Origin: Vulcaniibacterium tengchongense
Lineage (GTDB): Bacteria > Pseudomonadota > Gammaproteobacteria > Xanthomonadales > Xanthomonadaceae
DNA length: 64,000 bases
Direction of reading: 5' to 3'
Assembly: GCF_003814555.1 (NCBI RefSeq)
Contig: NZ_RKQN01000001.1
Span: 62,001-126,000, forward strand
Position numbers and translations under genes: made by a program. Below the pieces are notes generated by a model, which had not been told where the DNA came from, did not search any database, and worked only from the letters and a program-made list of their open reading frames with translations. Positions 51,669 to 60,782 of this stretch are shown here, piece after piece; position 1 is the first letter of the stretch; every line of letters begins with the position of its first letter.

Positions 51669-53045
51669 TCAGTTGGGCGCGGCGGTCGACGCCGAGGCGG
51701 CGCTGCCGGGGGCGGCAGGTGCAGTGGGCTTGGACTGCGACGCCTCGACGAAGTAGGTCGGGCTCTCGAACTCCTCGTCCAGCCAGCGCTGCGCCGGCAG
51801 GCCGAGCGCGCGGTCGAGCATCGTCGGCAGCAGCCCGGACGGCAACGCGCTCTCGCTGTTCCACATCAGGGCGACGCCGAAGTCCAGGTCCGGCAGCATC
51901 GCGATCATCCCGCGGTAGCCCTGCACCGCGCCGCCGTGGAAGACCAGCCGGTGCCCGGCGTAGTCGTACACGCGCCAGCCCAGCGCATAGCCGGCCGACT
52001 GCAGCCGCTGGCGGCGCCAGGAGGAACCGCGGATCTCGCTCGGCGTGTCGACCAGCGGCTGGTGCAGGGTCGCCAGCAGCGGCGCCGGCAGCACGTCGGG
52101 GCGGTGGCCGGTATGCGCGATCAGCCACTGCGCCATGTCGCTGGCGCTGGCGTTGACCCCGGCCGCCGGCAGCACCTGGTAGTAGGTCGCCTTCGGCATC
52201 ACCGAGACCCAGCCGCCGCGCCCGCGCACGTGCGGCCGCGCCCAGCTCGGACTGGCCTGGATGCCTTCCAGGCCGAGGCTGGCGTCGTTCATGCCGAGCG
52301 GCTTGAGCAGCCGGCGCTGGACTTCCTCGGCGTAGAAGTCGCCGGTGGCGGCGAACACCACGTCGCCGATCAGGCTGAAGGCGACGTTCTGGTAGCCGTA
52401 GCAGGTGCCGGGCAGGCACCGCAGCGGCGCGTAGGCCATCTTCTGGGTCAGCGTGCGGTAGTCGACGTATTGCTCCAGGTCGCGGTCGAACGCGTTGTGG
52501 GTCAGGCCGACGCGGTGGCTGAGCACGTCGGCGACCGTGAGGCGGCGCGCCGCGTCCGGGTCGCTGAGGCGGAAGTTCGGCAGATACTGGCTGAGCTTGC
52601 TGTCCCAGCGCAGGCTGCCGTCGTTGACCAGCAGCCCGGTGAGGGTGCCGGCGAAGCTCTTCGACAGCGAGGCCAGGCGGAACACGGTGTGGGCGTCCAC
52701 CGGCTGCCCCGCGCTGACGTCGGTGACTCCGTAGCCGCGCGCGCTGAGCACGCGGCCGTTGTGGACGATCGCCATCGCCAGGCCGGGCACGCGCTGCTCG
52801 GCGACCAGCGCCTGCGCCATCGCCTCGAACTGGCGGACGTCGAAGCTGCCCGGCAGCGGCGGCGCCGGCGGGCGCGCGGGCGCGGCCGGCGCGACGACGT
52901 CGGCGTGCGACCCCGGCGCGGCGTGCTGCGACGGGGTCCCGCGCAGCGAGGTCTGCGCGGTGGTGCCGAGCGTCATGGGCAGCAGGAACGCGATGGCGCT
53001 CAAACGGGAGACAATGCGTGACCGCCGCTTCGCGTCCGGTTTCAT
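51669..53045 (-). CDS. Exported serine hydrolase, beta-lactamase/class C-like family
   Basis: The 458-residue protein has a basic start and hydrophobic signal (RLSAIAFLLPMTLGTTAQ), a Pro/Ala-rich linker and a penicillin-binding-like domain. The SxxK motif is SLSK with Ser126 and Lys129, the YxN motif is in CYGYQNVAFSLIGD, and HGG appears in FHGGAVQGYRGMIAML. Family members include esterases, D-aminopeptidases and beta-lactamase relatives, so the substrate is open. No ampR-like regulator is adjacent. Confidence 0.88.
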   Translation of the reverse strand: MKPDAKRRSRIVSRLSAIAFLLPMTLGTTAQTSLRGTPSQHAAPGSHADVVAPAAPARPPAPPLPGSFDVRQFEAMAQALVAEQRVPGLAMAIVHNGRVLSARGYGVTDVSAGQPVDAHTVFRLASLSKSFAGTLTGLLVNDGSLRWDSKLSQYLPNFRLSDPDAARRLTVADVLSHRVGLTHNAFDRDLEQYVDYRTLTQKMAYAPLRCLPGTCYGYQNVAFSLIGDVVFAATGDFYAEEVQRRLLKPLGMNDASLGLEGIQASPSWARPHVRGRGGWVSVMPKATYYQVLPAAGVNASASDMAQWLIAHTGHRPDVLPAPLLATLHQPLVDTPSEIRGSSWRRQRLQSAGYALGWRVYDYAGHRLVFHGGAVQGYRGMIAMLPDLDFGVALMWNSESALPSGLLPTMLDRALGLPAQRWLDEEFESPTYFVEASQSKPTAPAAPGSAASASTAAPN

Positions 53046-53731
53046 AGGTCGCAGCGCCTTGCAAGAGATGCAGAGAACGGGCCGATTCTAGCGCCGAATT
53101 CAAGAATTTGGGCAGATATCTCGTTCAGCTTGATGATTTGCTTGGAATTGTTGCCGCGGTCGCAGAACCCGGGCCGCACGCCTGCCGCGCTGCGTTGCCA
53201 TGCGCGATCTCCGCGTCGGCCGGACGATGCGGCGCCGACGCAGGCCTCGTAGGGCTCCATCGGTCCGTTGCCGCGCAACGTCCGCGGAGCGATCCGCGCG
53301 CGTCCGCCGATCGTCGCCCGAGCCGGGCTCGAGCCCCGCCGCCGAGCGGGCGCGCTTTCCGGTCGTCGCGCCGAGAATGGATCGGCCCGCCTCGGAACCG
53401 CGTGAAAGCCGGCGCGCCGGGAGCACAGGGCGGGCCGGCTGCCACCGCCCACCGCCGCCGAAGCCGCCGTCCCCGGCCGCGAAGATCGCGCGCCTGCGAT
53501 CCGCCACGAACTCCAGCGCCGGTGGCGCGGCCGCGCCCGAACCGACGCGTGCGTTCGAACGCGCGGGGCATTCGCGCATACGCGGCGGCCGCCGGCCGAA
53601 GACTGCAGCCGCGCGGTCCTCGAGCGAACCGTGCGGCGGCGGGCCACGGTCGCGACGTATACTGCGGCGCCGAACGGATCGGCGGCACGGGTGCGCGCGA
53701 CCGTCGCCACGCCGGCACCAGGAAAACCGCG
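53046..53731. other. 686-base spacer between divergent serine hydrolase and transporter genes
   Basis: The first 110 bases include a 60-base AT-rich patch (about 53097-53156), unlike anything nearby, and a TAGAAT box on the minus strand (53085-53090) that could serve the serine hydrolase. The rest is CpG-rich with no supported gene. TATACT at 53658-53663 could be the -10 of the transporter gene. Confidence 0.4.
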
Positions 53732-55075
53732 ATGAGCGCCGCCGCAGATCCCCGCCTTCCCTGGCATCTCCGCTTCCGCGCCGCGCTGTCGGAATCGCCG
53801 GCGCTGTGGTGGTCGTTCCTGTACTTCTTCTGCCTGCTCAGCGGCTACTACGTGCTGCGCCCGGTGCGCGAGGCGATGGGCGCCTCCCACGACGTCGAGG
53901 CGGTGTTTCCGCCCGGGATGATCGCGTTCTTCGCCGCGCGCGGCCTGCCGCTGCAGGAGTTCACCCTGCAGGTGCTGTTCACCTGCACCTTCCTGATCAT
54001 GGTGCTGCTGCAGCCGGTCTACGGGGCATTGGTCAGCCGCTATCCGCGGCGGGTGTTCCTGCCGGTCATCTACGGCTTCTTCATCGCCACCCTGCTGCTG
54101 TTCTACGTGCTGTTCGACAGCGGCGTGCCGGGTCGGGGCATGGCGTTCTTCCTCTGGATCACCGTGTTCAACCTGTTCGCGGTGGCGGTGTTCTGGAGCT
54201 TCATGGCCGACGTCTACGGCAACGCCGAGGCCCGCGCCTATTACGGCTACATCGGCGCGGCGGGCACCGTCGGCGCCTTCCTCGGCCCGATCCTGACCCG
54301 CAGCCTGGTCGAGCGGGTCGGCATCGCCCAGCTGATGCTGGTCTCGGCCGGCTTCCTCGGCGTGTGCATGGTCTGCATCCTGCGCCTGCGCGCCTGGGCG
54401 GTGCTGCGCGAGCGCGAGCGCCGGCTCGCCAGCGGCGAGGTGCCGATGGGCGGCGAGGTGCTGGCCGGCCTGAAGCTGATCGCCCGGGAGCCGCTGCTGC
54501 GCTGGCTCGCGGTGCTGGTGCTGCTGGGCGTCGGGGTCGGCACCCTGCTGTACAACGAGCAGGCCGCGATCGCGCGCCGGTTCTACCCCGACCCGGAGGC
54601 GCGCACCGCCTATTACGCGACGCTCGATCTGGCGGTGAACGCGCTGACCCTGGTCGTGCAGCTGTTCGTCACCCGCTGGCTGCTGTCGCGCTTCGGCATC
54701 GCCCCCGCGCTGCTGATTCCGGGCTTCGCGATCCTGCTCGGCTACGCGGCGCTGGCCGCCTCGCCGTTGCCGGCGATCGTCGCCGTCGTCCAGGTGGTCA
54801 CCCGCTCCAGCGAGTTCTCGCTGGCCAAGCCGGCGCGCGAGACGATCTACACCCGCGTCGGGCGCGAGTGGCGCTACAAGGCCGGCGCCGCCATCGACAC
54901 GGTGATCTACCGCGGCGGCGACCTGACCTTCGTCTGGCTGCACAAGCTGCTGTCGGGCCTCGGCTCGAAGGCGGTGTTCGGCGCCGGCGTGCTGCTCGCC
55001 GCCAGCCTGACCTTCGGCGCCTGGCGGTTGCTGCGCGAGGAACGGACGCTGCCGGCCGAACGCGGCGCCGACTGA
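53732..55075 (+). CDS. NTP/NDP-exchange-type (MFS-like) membrane transporter
   Basis: The 447-residue protein has about twelve membrane segments. Its signature is WSFLYFFCLLSGYYVLRPVREAMG, found in transporters annotated as NTP/NDP exchange or ADP/ATP carrier-like within the major facilitator superfamily. FWSFMADVYGNAEARAYYGYIGAAGTVGAFLGP is the second conserved block, and ETIYTRVGREWRYKAGAAIDTVIYRGGD the third. Free-living bacteria carry these too, where the substrate is not established. The start at 53732 avoids a long unsupported upstream extension of the open frame. Confidence 0.82.
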   Translation: MSAAADPRLPWHLRFRAALSESPALWWSFLYFFCLLSGYYVLRPVREAMGASHDVEAVFPPGMIAFFAARGLPLQEFTLQVLFTCTFLIMVLLQPVYGALVSRYPRRVFLPVIYGFFIATLLLFYVLFDSGVPGRGMAFFLWITVFNLFAVAVFWSFMADVYGNAEARAYYGYIGAAGTVGAFLGPILTRSLVERVGIAQLMLVSAGFLGVCMVCILRLRAWAVLRERERRLASGEVPMGGEVLAGLKLIAREPLLRWLAVLVLLGVGVGTLLYNEQAAIARRFYPDPEARTAYYATLDLAVNALTLVVQLFVTRWLLSRFGIAPALLIPGFAILLGYAALAASPLPAIVAVVQVVTRSSEFSLAKPARETIYTRVGREWRYKAGAAIDTVIYRGGDLTFVWLHKLLSGLGSKAVFGAGVLLAASLTFGAWRLLREERTLPAERGAD

Positions 55076-55084
55076 CGCCGCCGC

Positions 55085-55106
55085 GGGAGAGCCGGACGGC
55101 TCTCCC
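55085..55106 (+). terminator. Hairpin after the NTP/NDP-type transporter gene
   Basis: A perfect 10-base stem GGGAGAGCCG / CGGCTCTCCC with loop GA lies ten bases past the stop. No T tract follows, so termination strength is uncertain. Confidence 0.5.
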
Positions 55107-55436
55107 AATCCGGGAACCGCCGGCGGCGCACGGAAGCCGGGCACGCGGCCGAAGCATGGCATCGCGCCGCAATCTGCCACGACCCGCGTGCGCGGACTAG
55201 ATCGCGCCCAGGGATGGACCTTCCCGAATCGGCGCGCGCGCACGCAAGCGGCGCGGTTGCGGCCCTGCCGCGATCGATGCGGCGGCGGGAACGCTGAGCC
55301 CACATCGTTGCGCCTTATCGCCGCACGCCGCCTTCCCTAGATTTGCTCGCCGTGCGGCTTCGGCCGCTGCTTCCTTCCACTGCGTTCCGCGGCGCGCCGG
55401 CGTCGCGGCGGCTCTGTTTTCGCGAGGTCGACAGGC
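55107..55436. other. Spacer between the two transporter genes
   Basis: No gene is supported in these 330 bases. The sequence is less GC-rich near 55300-55380, where the promoter of the next gene probably lies. Confidence 0.35.
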
Positions 55437-56612
55437 ATGCCTCTCTCGTTGCTTTTGCTGTCCGCTGCCGGTTTCACCGTGCTGACCACCGAATTCATCC
55501 TGGTCGGGCTGCTGCCGCCGCTGGCGCGCGACCTGGGCGTGAGCGTGTCCGCCGCGGGCCTGCTGGTCACGTTGTTCGGCCTGACCATCGCCGCGAGCGG
55601 GCCCTTCCTCACCGCGTACTTCTCCCGCTTCGAGCGCAAGCGGCTGTTCGTGGCCGTGCTGCTGGCGTTCGCCGCGGCCAACGCGCTCGCGGCGCTCGCC
55701 CCGAACATCGGCGTGATGGCGCTGGCGCGGCTGTTGCCGGCGCTCGGGGTGCCGGTGTTCTGGGCGCTGGCCAGCGAGACCGCGGTCGACCTCGCCGGGG
55801 AGGCGCGCGCCGGTCGCGCGATCTCGGTGATCTCCTTCGGCGTGATCTGCGCGACCGTGCTCGGCGTGCCGATCGGCACGCTGCTCGCCGACGCGTTCGG
55901 CTGGCGTGCGGCCTTCACCGCATTGGCGGCGATGTCCCTGGGCAAGGCCGCGCTGCTGCAGGCGTTCCTGCCGGACGTGCGCCCGCGCCAGGCGCCGGCG
56001 CCGCTGCGCGGGCAGTTGCGCGTGCTGCGCGAGGCGCGGGTGCTCGGCCACGTGCTGCTGTCGATCCTGCTGTTCACCGGCATGTTCACCGCCTACACCT
56101 ACCTGGCCGACCTGCTCGAGCGCGGCGCCGGCTTCGACGGCGGCACGGTCGGATGGACGCTGATGGGCTTCGGCGCGGTAGGCCTGATCGGCAACGCGCT
56201 GGGCGGCCGCCTGGTCGACCGGCGGCCGCTCGGGGCGACCCTGCTGTTCGGCGCGCCGCTGGCCTTCGCCCTGTTGGCGACGGCGCCGGCGATCGGCTCG
56301 CTCCCGGCGCTGGCCGCGGTGCTGGCGCTGTGGGGCGTGACCCAGTCGGCGTTGTTCATCGTCAGCCACGTGCGGGTGATGAAGTCGGCGCCGGAAGCCC
56401 CCGCGTTCGCCGCGTCGCTGAACATCTCCGGCGCCAACCTCGGCATCGCCCTGGGCGCGGTCGCGGGCGGCCGGGTGATCGACGCCGTGGGCGTGGTCGG
56501 CGTCGGCTACGCCGCGGCGGCGATCGTCGCCGCCGCGATGGCGCTCGCGGCGGTCCTGGCGCTGGCCCCGGTCCGCGCCGCGCGGCCGCAGGCGGACGGC
56601 CGCGCGGCCTGA
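55437..56612 (+). CDS. MFS transporter of the DHA1 type
   Basis: The 391-residue protein has twelve predicted helices. It begins MPLSLLLLSAAGFTVLTTEFILVGLLPPLARDLGVS, typical of the AraJ/YdhP/YbcC group of drug or sugar efflux proteins. SFGVICATVLGVPIGTLLADAFGWRAAF is the fifth-helix antiporter motif C region, and GAVGLIGNALGGRLVDRRP the loop 8-9 motif. The substrate is unknown. A GC hairpin (56711-56731) lies about 100 bases after the stop. Confidence 0.9.
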   Translation: MPLSLLLLSAAGFTVLTTEFILVGLLPPLARDLGVSVSAAGLLVTLFGLTIAASGPFLTAYFSRFERKRLFVAVLLAFAAANALAALAPNIGVMALARLLPALGVPVFWALASETAVDLAGEARAGRAISVISFGVICATVLGVPIGTLLADAFGWRAAFTALAAMSLGKAALLQAFLPDVRPRQAPAPLRGQLRVLREARVLGHVLLSILLFTGMFTAYTYLADLLERGAGFDGGTVGWTLMGFGAVGLIGNALGGRLVDRRPLGATLLFGAPLAFALLATAPAIGSLPALAAVLALWGVTQSALFIVSHVRVMKSAPEAPAFAASLNISGANLGIALGAVAGGRVIDAVGVVGVGYAAAAIVAAAMALAAVLALAPVRAARPQADGRAA

Positions 56613-56710
56613 GCGCACCGCCTGCGTCCGGGCCCCACGACGGCCTGCGCGCTATGCCGCGGCCGCGGGCGCCGGGATGCCGATCCGGCCTCCGCGAGGA
56701 CGCCTATTCC

Positions 56711-56731
56711 GGCGGGGCCGTCGGCCCCGCC
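56711..56731 (+). terminator. Hairpin downstream of the MFS transporter
   Basis: A perfect 9-base stem GGCGGGGCC / GGCCCCGCC with GTC loop follows the gene. No T tract is present. Confidence 0.4.
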
Positions 56732-56804
56732 ACGCGGAGAAGCGCCATGAAGTCCCTGCGCCTGGTCCACGACGGCGGGAACCCGGGCTACGAGCCCGTT
56801 CCGG

Positions 56805-56850
56805 GGAACGAATCGGGAGGAACCGGGGACGGATGGCTTTCCCTCGTTCC
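56805..56850. repeat. GGAACGGGG palindrome family, copy 2
   Basis: GGAACGA (56805-56811) pairs with TCGTTCC (56844-56850), with an inner GGAACCGGGGAC and GGCTTTCCCTC. It resembles the repeat at 8305-8343 and sits at the 3' end of the hotdog-fold gene. Confidence 0.45.
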
Positions 56851-56852
56851 TC

Positions 56853-57341
56853 TCACCCCTTCCTGGCCCCCCGGGCTTCGCGCTTGGGCGAGACCCACAT
56901 CGCGATGCGGGCGCGGAACACGGCCTCGCCGCCCGGGTCGGTCACCGTCACCGCGACCGGCAGTTCGTAGCCGGACGCGGCTTCGACGACCGGCGCTTCG
57001 GGCTCGGCCACCGCATGCTGGGCGCCCACCGCCTTCTTCAGGTATTCGACGGCCATGCCTCTCGGGATCCAGCGCATCGTCGCGGGCAGGCTGGCGTCGG
57101 TCATCACCCCGGCGGCGAGCTCGGCCAGGTTGCACAGCGCGATCGCGTGCACGGTGCCGATGTGGTTGCGCACGCGCCGCCGGTCGCGGATGCGCACTTC
57201 GCATCGCCCCGGTTCCAGCGCGACGAAGCGCGGCGCGATCGTCGCGAAGTAGGGCGCCTTCAGGCACACCGCGCGCGAGAACAGCCAGCGCCCGCCGGGC
57301 CAGCGGCTCATCCGTCGGTACAGCGCGAGCACGTCGGCCAT
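56853..57341 (-). CDS. DUF4442-type hotdog-fold thioesterase-like protein
   Basis: The 162-residue protein has the hotdog pattern of PaaI/DUF4442 proteins: LKAPYFATIAPRFVALEPGRCEVRIRDRRRVRNHIGTVHAIALCNLAELAAGVM, then a strand-rich half with YLKKAVG, ELPVAVTVTDPGGEAVFRARIAMWVSP. NHIGTVHA carries the conserved Asn/His of the family. Such proteins usually hydrolyse acyl-CoA esters. It lies 79 bases downstream of fadE on the same strand, so a fatty-acid role fits. Confidence 0.85.
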   Translation of the reverse strand: MADVLALYRRMSRWPGGRWLFSRAVCLKAPYFATIAPRFVALEPGRCEVRIRDRRRVRNHIGTVHAIALCNLAELAAGVMTDASLPATMRWIPRGMAVEYLKKAVGAQHAVAEPEAPVVEAASGYELPVAVTVTDPGGEAVFRARIAMWVSPKREARGARKG

Positions 57342-57364
57342 GATCGCCAGGCTCCGGGAACCAG

Positions 57365-57393
57365 GGGACGAGCGGAAAGCTCCCGCTCGTCCC
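57365..57393. repeat. GGAACGGGG palindrome family, copy 3
   Basis: GGGACGAGCGG pairs perfectly with CCGCTCGTCCC around AAAGCTC in the short gap between fadE and the hotdog gene. Flanking GGGAACCAG and CCGTTCC words match the other copies. Confidence 0.5.
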
Positions 57394-57420
57394 TCTTCAT
57401 CCGTTCCTCCGCTGGCCCCC

Positions 57421-59889
57421 TCAGGCCGCGGCGCGGTTGTCGATCTGCTCGCGGCGGTAGCCCGCCGAGCGCAGTTCCTCCGGATCGAAGTCGTCGACGC
57501 CGATCGCGTCGATCGTCATCTCGCGCAGTTCCTCCAGCTGCCTGCGCTCCTCGGCGGTGATCCAGCCTTCGCGCACGCCCTCGTCGAGCTGCTCGCCGAA
57601 GCTCAGCGCCTCGATGTCGCGGGTCTTGAGCGCCTTGAGGAACTTGCGTTCGACCGGCTCGGCCAGCACCACCTTCGGCAGGTAGCTGTTGATGCGCCCG
57701 GCCGGGTTGTTCGCGGTCGGCGTGGTGAACACGCCCGCGGCCAGGCGGTCGCGCGCTTCGTTCGGGGACATCAGCAAGCTGGCGATCTTGTGGCCCAAGC
57801 GGTCGCTCGGCGCCTGCGCGCGGCGGCCGAGCGGGAAGATCAGCGCCCACAGCAGCCAGCCGGCCGGGCGCACCGGGAAGTTGCGCAGCGCCGCGGACAG
57901 GGCGATCTCGGTGCGGTGGATGCTGTTGTGGAACGCCCAGGCCAGCAGCGGGCGGTCGGCTTCCGGCCGGCCCTCGTCCTCGTAGCGCTTGAGCATCGCG
58001 CTGGTCATGTACAGGTGGCTGAGCACGTCGCCCAGGCGGCCGGACAGCGATTCCTTGAACTTGAGCTTGCCGCCCAGCAGCAACATCGAGGTGTCGGCCA
58101 TCAGCGCCAGCGCCGCGGAATAGCGGTTGAGCTTGCGGTAGAAGCGGCGGGTGTAGTCGTCGCCCGGGGCGGCGCCGAAGCGGGCGGCGGTCAGGCCGAA
58201 CCACAGCGCGCGCACCGCGTTGGACAGGGCGAAGCCGATGTGGCCGAACAGGTTGCGGTCGAACTCGCGCAGGCGCTGGTCCGGGTCCGGCAGCGTCGCC
58301 GCGCGCATCTCCTTGAGCACCCACGGGTGGCACAGGATCGCGCCCTGGCCGAAGATCATCAGCGAGCGCGTCATGATGTTCGCGCCTTCCACCGTGATCA
58401 TGATCGGCAGCGCCTGCCAGTTGCGCCCGGCGTAGTTCCTCGGGCCGAGGATGATGCCCTTGCCGCCGTGGATGTCCATCACGTCGGTGGCGACCTCGCG
58501 CGCCATCTCGGTGCAGTGGTACTTGGCGATGGTCGAGGGCACGGCCGGGTTCTCGCCGCGCGCCACCGCGGCGGCGGTGGCCTGGGCCAGCGCCGAGATC
58601 GCGTAGGCCTTGCCGCCGATCCGCGCCAGCGCCTCCTCCACGCCCTCGAAGCGGCCGACCGACAGGCCGAACTGCTTGCGGATGCGGGCGTAGGCGCCGG
58701 TGACGACGGCGCCGAGCTTGGCGCCGCCGCTGGCGGTGGAGGGCAGGGTGATCGAACGGCCGATCGACAGGCATTCGACCAGCATCTGCCAGCCCTTGCC
58801 GGCGTAGGCCTCGCCGCCGATCAGCTGGCTCAGCGGGATGAACACGTCCTTGCCGCGGATCGGGCCGTTCTGGAACGGCGAGTTCAGCGGGAAGTGGCGG
58901 CGGCCGATCTCCACGCCCGGGGTGTCGCGCGGCACCAGCGCCAGGGTGATGCCGATGTCGCGCTTGTCGCCGATCAGGCCGTCCGGGTCGTACATGCGGA
59001 AGGCCAGGCCGATCAGCGTCGCCACCGGCGCCAGGGTGATGTAGCGCTTCTCGAAGGTCAGGCGCACGCCGACCACGCGCGCGCCGTTCCACTCGCCCAT
59101 GCAGACGATGCCGTAGTCCGGGATCGAGGTGGCGTCGGAGCCGGCCCAGGGACCGGTCAGCCCGAAGCAGGGGATCTCGCGGCCGTCGGCCAGGCGCGGC
59201 AGGTAGTGGTCCTTCTGCTCCTGGGTGCCGTAGTGCATCAGCAGCTCCGCCGGGCCGAGCGAGTTCGGCACGCCGACGGTGGAGCTGACCACGCTCGACA
59301 CCGAGGCCAGCTTCTGGATCACCTTGTGGTTGGCGAGCGCCGAGAAGCCGAGCCCGCCGTACTCCTTCGGCACGATCATGCCGAAGAACTTGTTCTTCTT
59401 GATGAACTCCCAGACCTCCGGCGGCAGGTCGGCGCGGACGTGGGTGATGTCCCAGTCGTTGACCATCCGGCACAGCTCCTCGCAGGGACCGTCGAGGAAG
59501 GCCTGCTCCTCCGCGCTCAGCTGCGGCTTGGGCTGGTCGAGCAGCACCCGCCAGTCGGGCTTGCCGGAGAACAGCTCGCCCTCGAAGCCGACGGTGCCGG
59601 CCTCCAGCGCGGTGCGCTCGGTTTCCGACAGCGGCGGCAGGATCTTGGTGTAGAAGCCCAGCAGCGGCCGGGTGATGAACGGCAGGCGGATCTGCGGCAG
59701 CAGCAACGGCACCGCGATCAGCGCGGTGATCGCGCCGGCGACCAGCGTGGCCGCGCCGCTCGCGCCGAGCAGCCAGCAGGCGACTAGCACGGTCGCGGTC
59801 AGCGCCGCCCACACCGGCAGGCGCAGCCGGTGGTACGCGGCGATCGCGCCGACCAGCAGGAAGGCAAGGAAGGGAATCGCGATACTCAT
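57421..59889 (-). CDS. fadE: Acyl-CoA dehydrogenase FadE
   Basis: FadE catalyses the first oxidation of fatty-acid beta-oxidation, using FAD. The 822-residue length matches the large FadE family (about 815), far longer than ordinary acyl-CoA dehydrogenases. Two N-terminal membrane segments (IPFLAFLLVGAIAAY, LVACWLLGASGAATLVAGAITALIAVPLLL) anchor it. Core motifs are FFGMIVPKEYGGLGFSALAN, CFGLTGPWAGSDATSIPD, VMDIHGGKGIILGPRNYAGR and ITVEGANIMTRSLMIFGQGA. A TetR gene diverges from it, with a strong palindrome between. Confidence 0.95.
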   Translation of the reverse strand: MSIAIPFLAFLLVGAIAAYHRLRLPVWAALTATVLVACWLLGASGAATLVAGAITALIAVPLLLPQIRLPFITRPLLGFYTKILPPLSETERTALEAGTVGFEGELFSGKPDWRVLLDQPKPQLSAEEQAFLDGPCEELCRMVNDWDITHVRADLPPEVWEFIKKNKFFGMIVPKEYGGLGFSALANHKVIQKLASVSSVVSSTVGVPNSLGPAELLMHYGTQEQKDHYLPRLADGREIPCFGLTGPWAGSDATSIPDYGIVCMGEWNGARVVGVRLTFEKRYITLAPVATLIGLAFRMYDPDGLIGDKRDIGITLALVPRDTPGVEIGRRHFPLNSPFQNGPIRGKDVFIPLSQLIGGEAYAGKGWQMLVECLSIGRSITLPSTASGGAKLGAVVTGAYARIRKQFGLSVGRFEGVEEALARIGGKAYAISALAQATAAAVARGENPAVPSTIAKYHCTEMAREVATDVMDIHGGKGIILGPRNYAGRNWQALPIMITVEGANIMTRSLMIFGQGAILCHPWVLKEMRAATLPDPDQRLREFDRNLFGHIGFALSNAVRALWFGLTAARFGAAPGDDYTRRFYRKLNRYSAALALMADTSMLLLGGKLKFKESLSGRLGDVLSHLYMTSAMLKRYEDEGRPEADRPLLAWAFHNSIHRTEIALSAALRNFPVRPAGWLLWALIFPLGRRAQAPSDRLGHKIASLLMSPNEARDRLAAGVFTTPTANNPAGRINSYLPKVVLAEPVERKFLKALKTRDIEALSFGEQLDEGVREGWITAEERRQLEELREMTIDAIGVDDFDPEELRSAGYRREQIDNRAAA

Positions 59890-60000
59890 GGCGGCGCTCC
59901 GGGCGACGATGCGGCGATGTCGATTGACGGCGGGTTGAGGCGGGAAGCGTTACGGTGCGCATCGGCGCCGCGGCGGACGCCTCGAGCGAGCGCATCGGAC

Positions 60001-60028
60001 GCTTGCCATACGCACGAGTATGGTAAGC
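60001..60028. promoter_or_regulatory. Probable TetR-family operator between fadE and its divergent regulator
   Basis: GCTTGCCATAC-GCACGA-GTATGGTAAGC is an inverted repeat with 11-base arms, one mismatch and a 6-base centre. It is typical of a TetR binding site and can control both divergent promoters. A further half-site-like GCGTATGG lies at 60080-60087. Confidence 0.7.
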
Positions 60029-60083
60029 TTCCGCGGCCGCTGTCAACCGCGGCGGCCCTACATACTGTCCCTGCCGGGGGCGT

Positions 60084-60743
60084 ATGGATAAACTCGACGC
60101 CATGACCGCGCCCGCACACACCAAAACGGCCCGCAGCCCCTCGGAACGCAGCAGCCAGGAAAGCGGCGAGCGCCCGCCGGAACGGACCGGCCGCCTCAGC
60201 GCCGACGACTGGGCCCAGGCCGCGCTCGACCTGATCGCCGAGCAGGGCGTGGCCGCGGTCGCGGTGGAACCGCTGGCGCGGCGCCTGGGTGTGACCAAGG
60301 GCAGCTTCTACTGGCATTTCCCTTCGCGCGACGCGCTGCTGGTCGCGGCGCTGGAGCGCTGGGAGAAGAATGAGCAGGAAAACGTGTTCGGCCAGCTCGA
60401 GCCGATCCCCGACCCGCGCGAGCGCCTGCGCGCGCTGTTCACCCTGGTCGCGCACGAATACAAGTCGCACGTGATCTATTCCGAGCTGCTCAAGGCGCTC
60501 GACCATCCGGCGGTGCAGCCGGTGATCGGCCGCGTCTCGCAGCGGCGGCTCGACTATCTGACCGCGTCGTTCCGCCAGGCCGGCCTCAGCCGCACCGACG
60601 CCCAGCACCGCGCGCGCCTGCTCTACGCCGCCTATGTCGGCTTCCTGCAATTGAACCTGCAGCTGCACCAGGCGCGCATGCAGCACGACGAGTTCGAGGC
60701 CTATGTCGAGCACATGATGGCCACGCTCATTCCGTCATCCTGA
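60084..60743 (+). CDS. TetR-family transcriptional regulator
   Basis: The 219-residue protein has an N-terminal helix-turn-helix (about 45-90) with DWAQAALDLIAEQGVAAVAVEPLARRLGVTKGSFYWHFPSRDALL, the classic TetR signature. A helical ligand domain fills the rest. It faces fadE across a palindromic operator, so it is likely the repressor of that gene, responding to acyl-CoA or fatty acid. An ATG at 60102 is an alternative start. It is followed 39 bases later by PEP carboxykinase. Confidence 0.92.
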   Translation: MDKLDAMTAPAHTKTARSPSERSSQESGERPPERTGRLSADDWAQAALDLIAEQGVAAVAVEPLARRLGVTKGSFYWHFPSRDALLVAALERWEKNEQENVFGQLEPIPDPRERLRALFTLVAHEYKSHVIYSELLKALDHPAVQPVIGRVSQRRLDYLTASFRQAGLSRTDAQHRARLLYAAYVGFLQLNLQLHQARMQHDEFEAYVEHMMATLIPSS

Positions 60744-60782
60744 ATTCCCCCGTTTTCGACCCAGCGCTGCTGGAAGGACGTA

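Noticed and set aside
56746-57343. A frame beginning MKSLRLVHDGGNPGYE after the MFS gene
   Set aside because: It passes through the dispersed palindrome and then runs antisense to the hotdog-fold gene, becoming Arg/Pro-rich.
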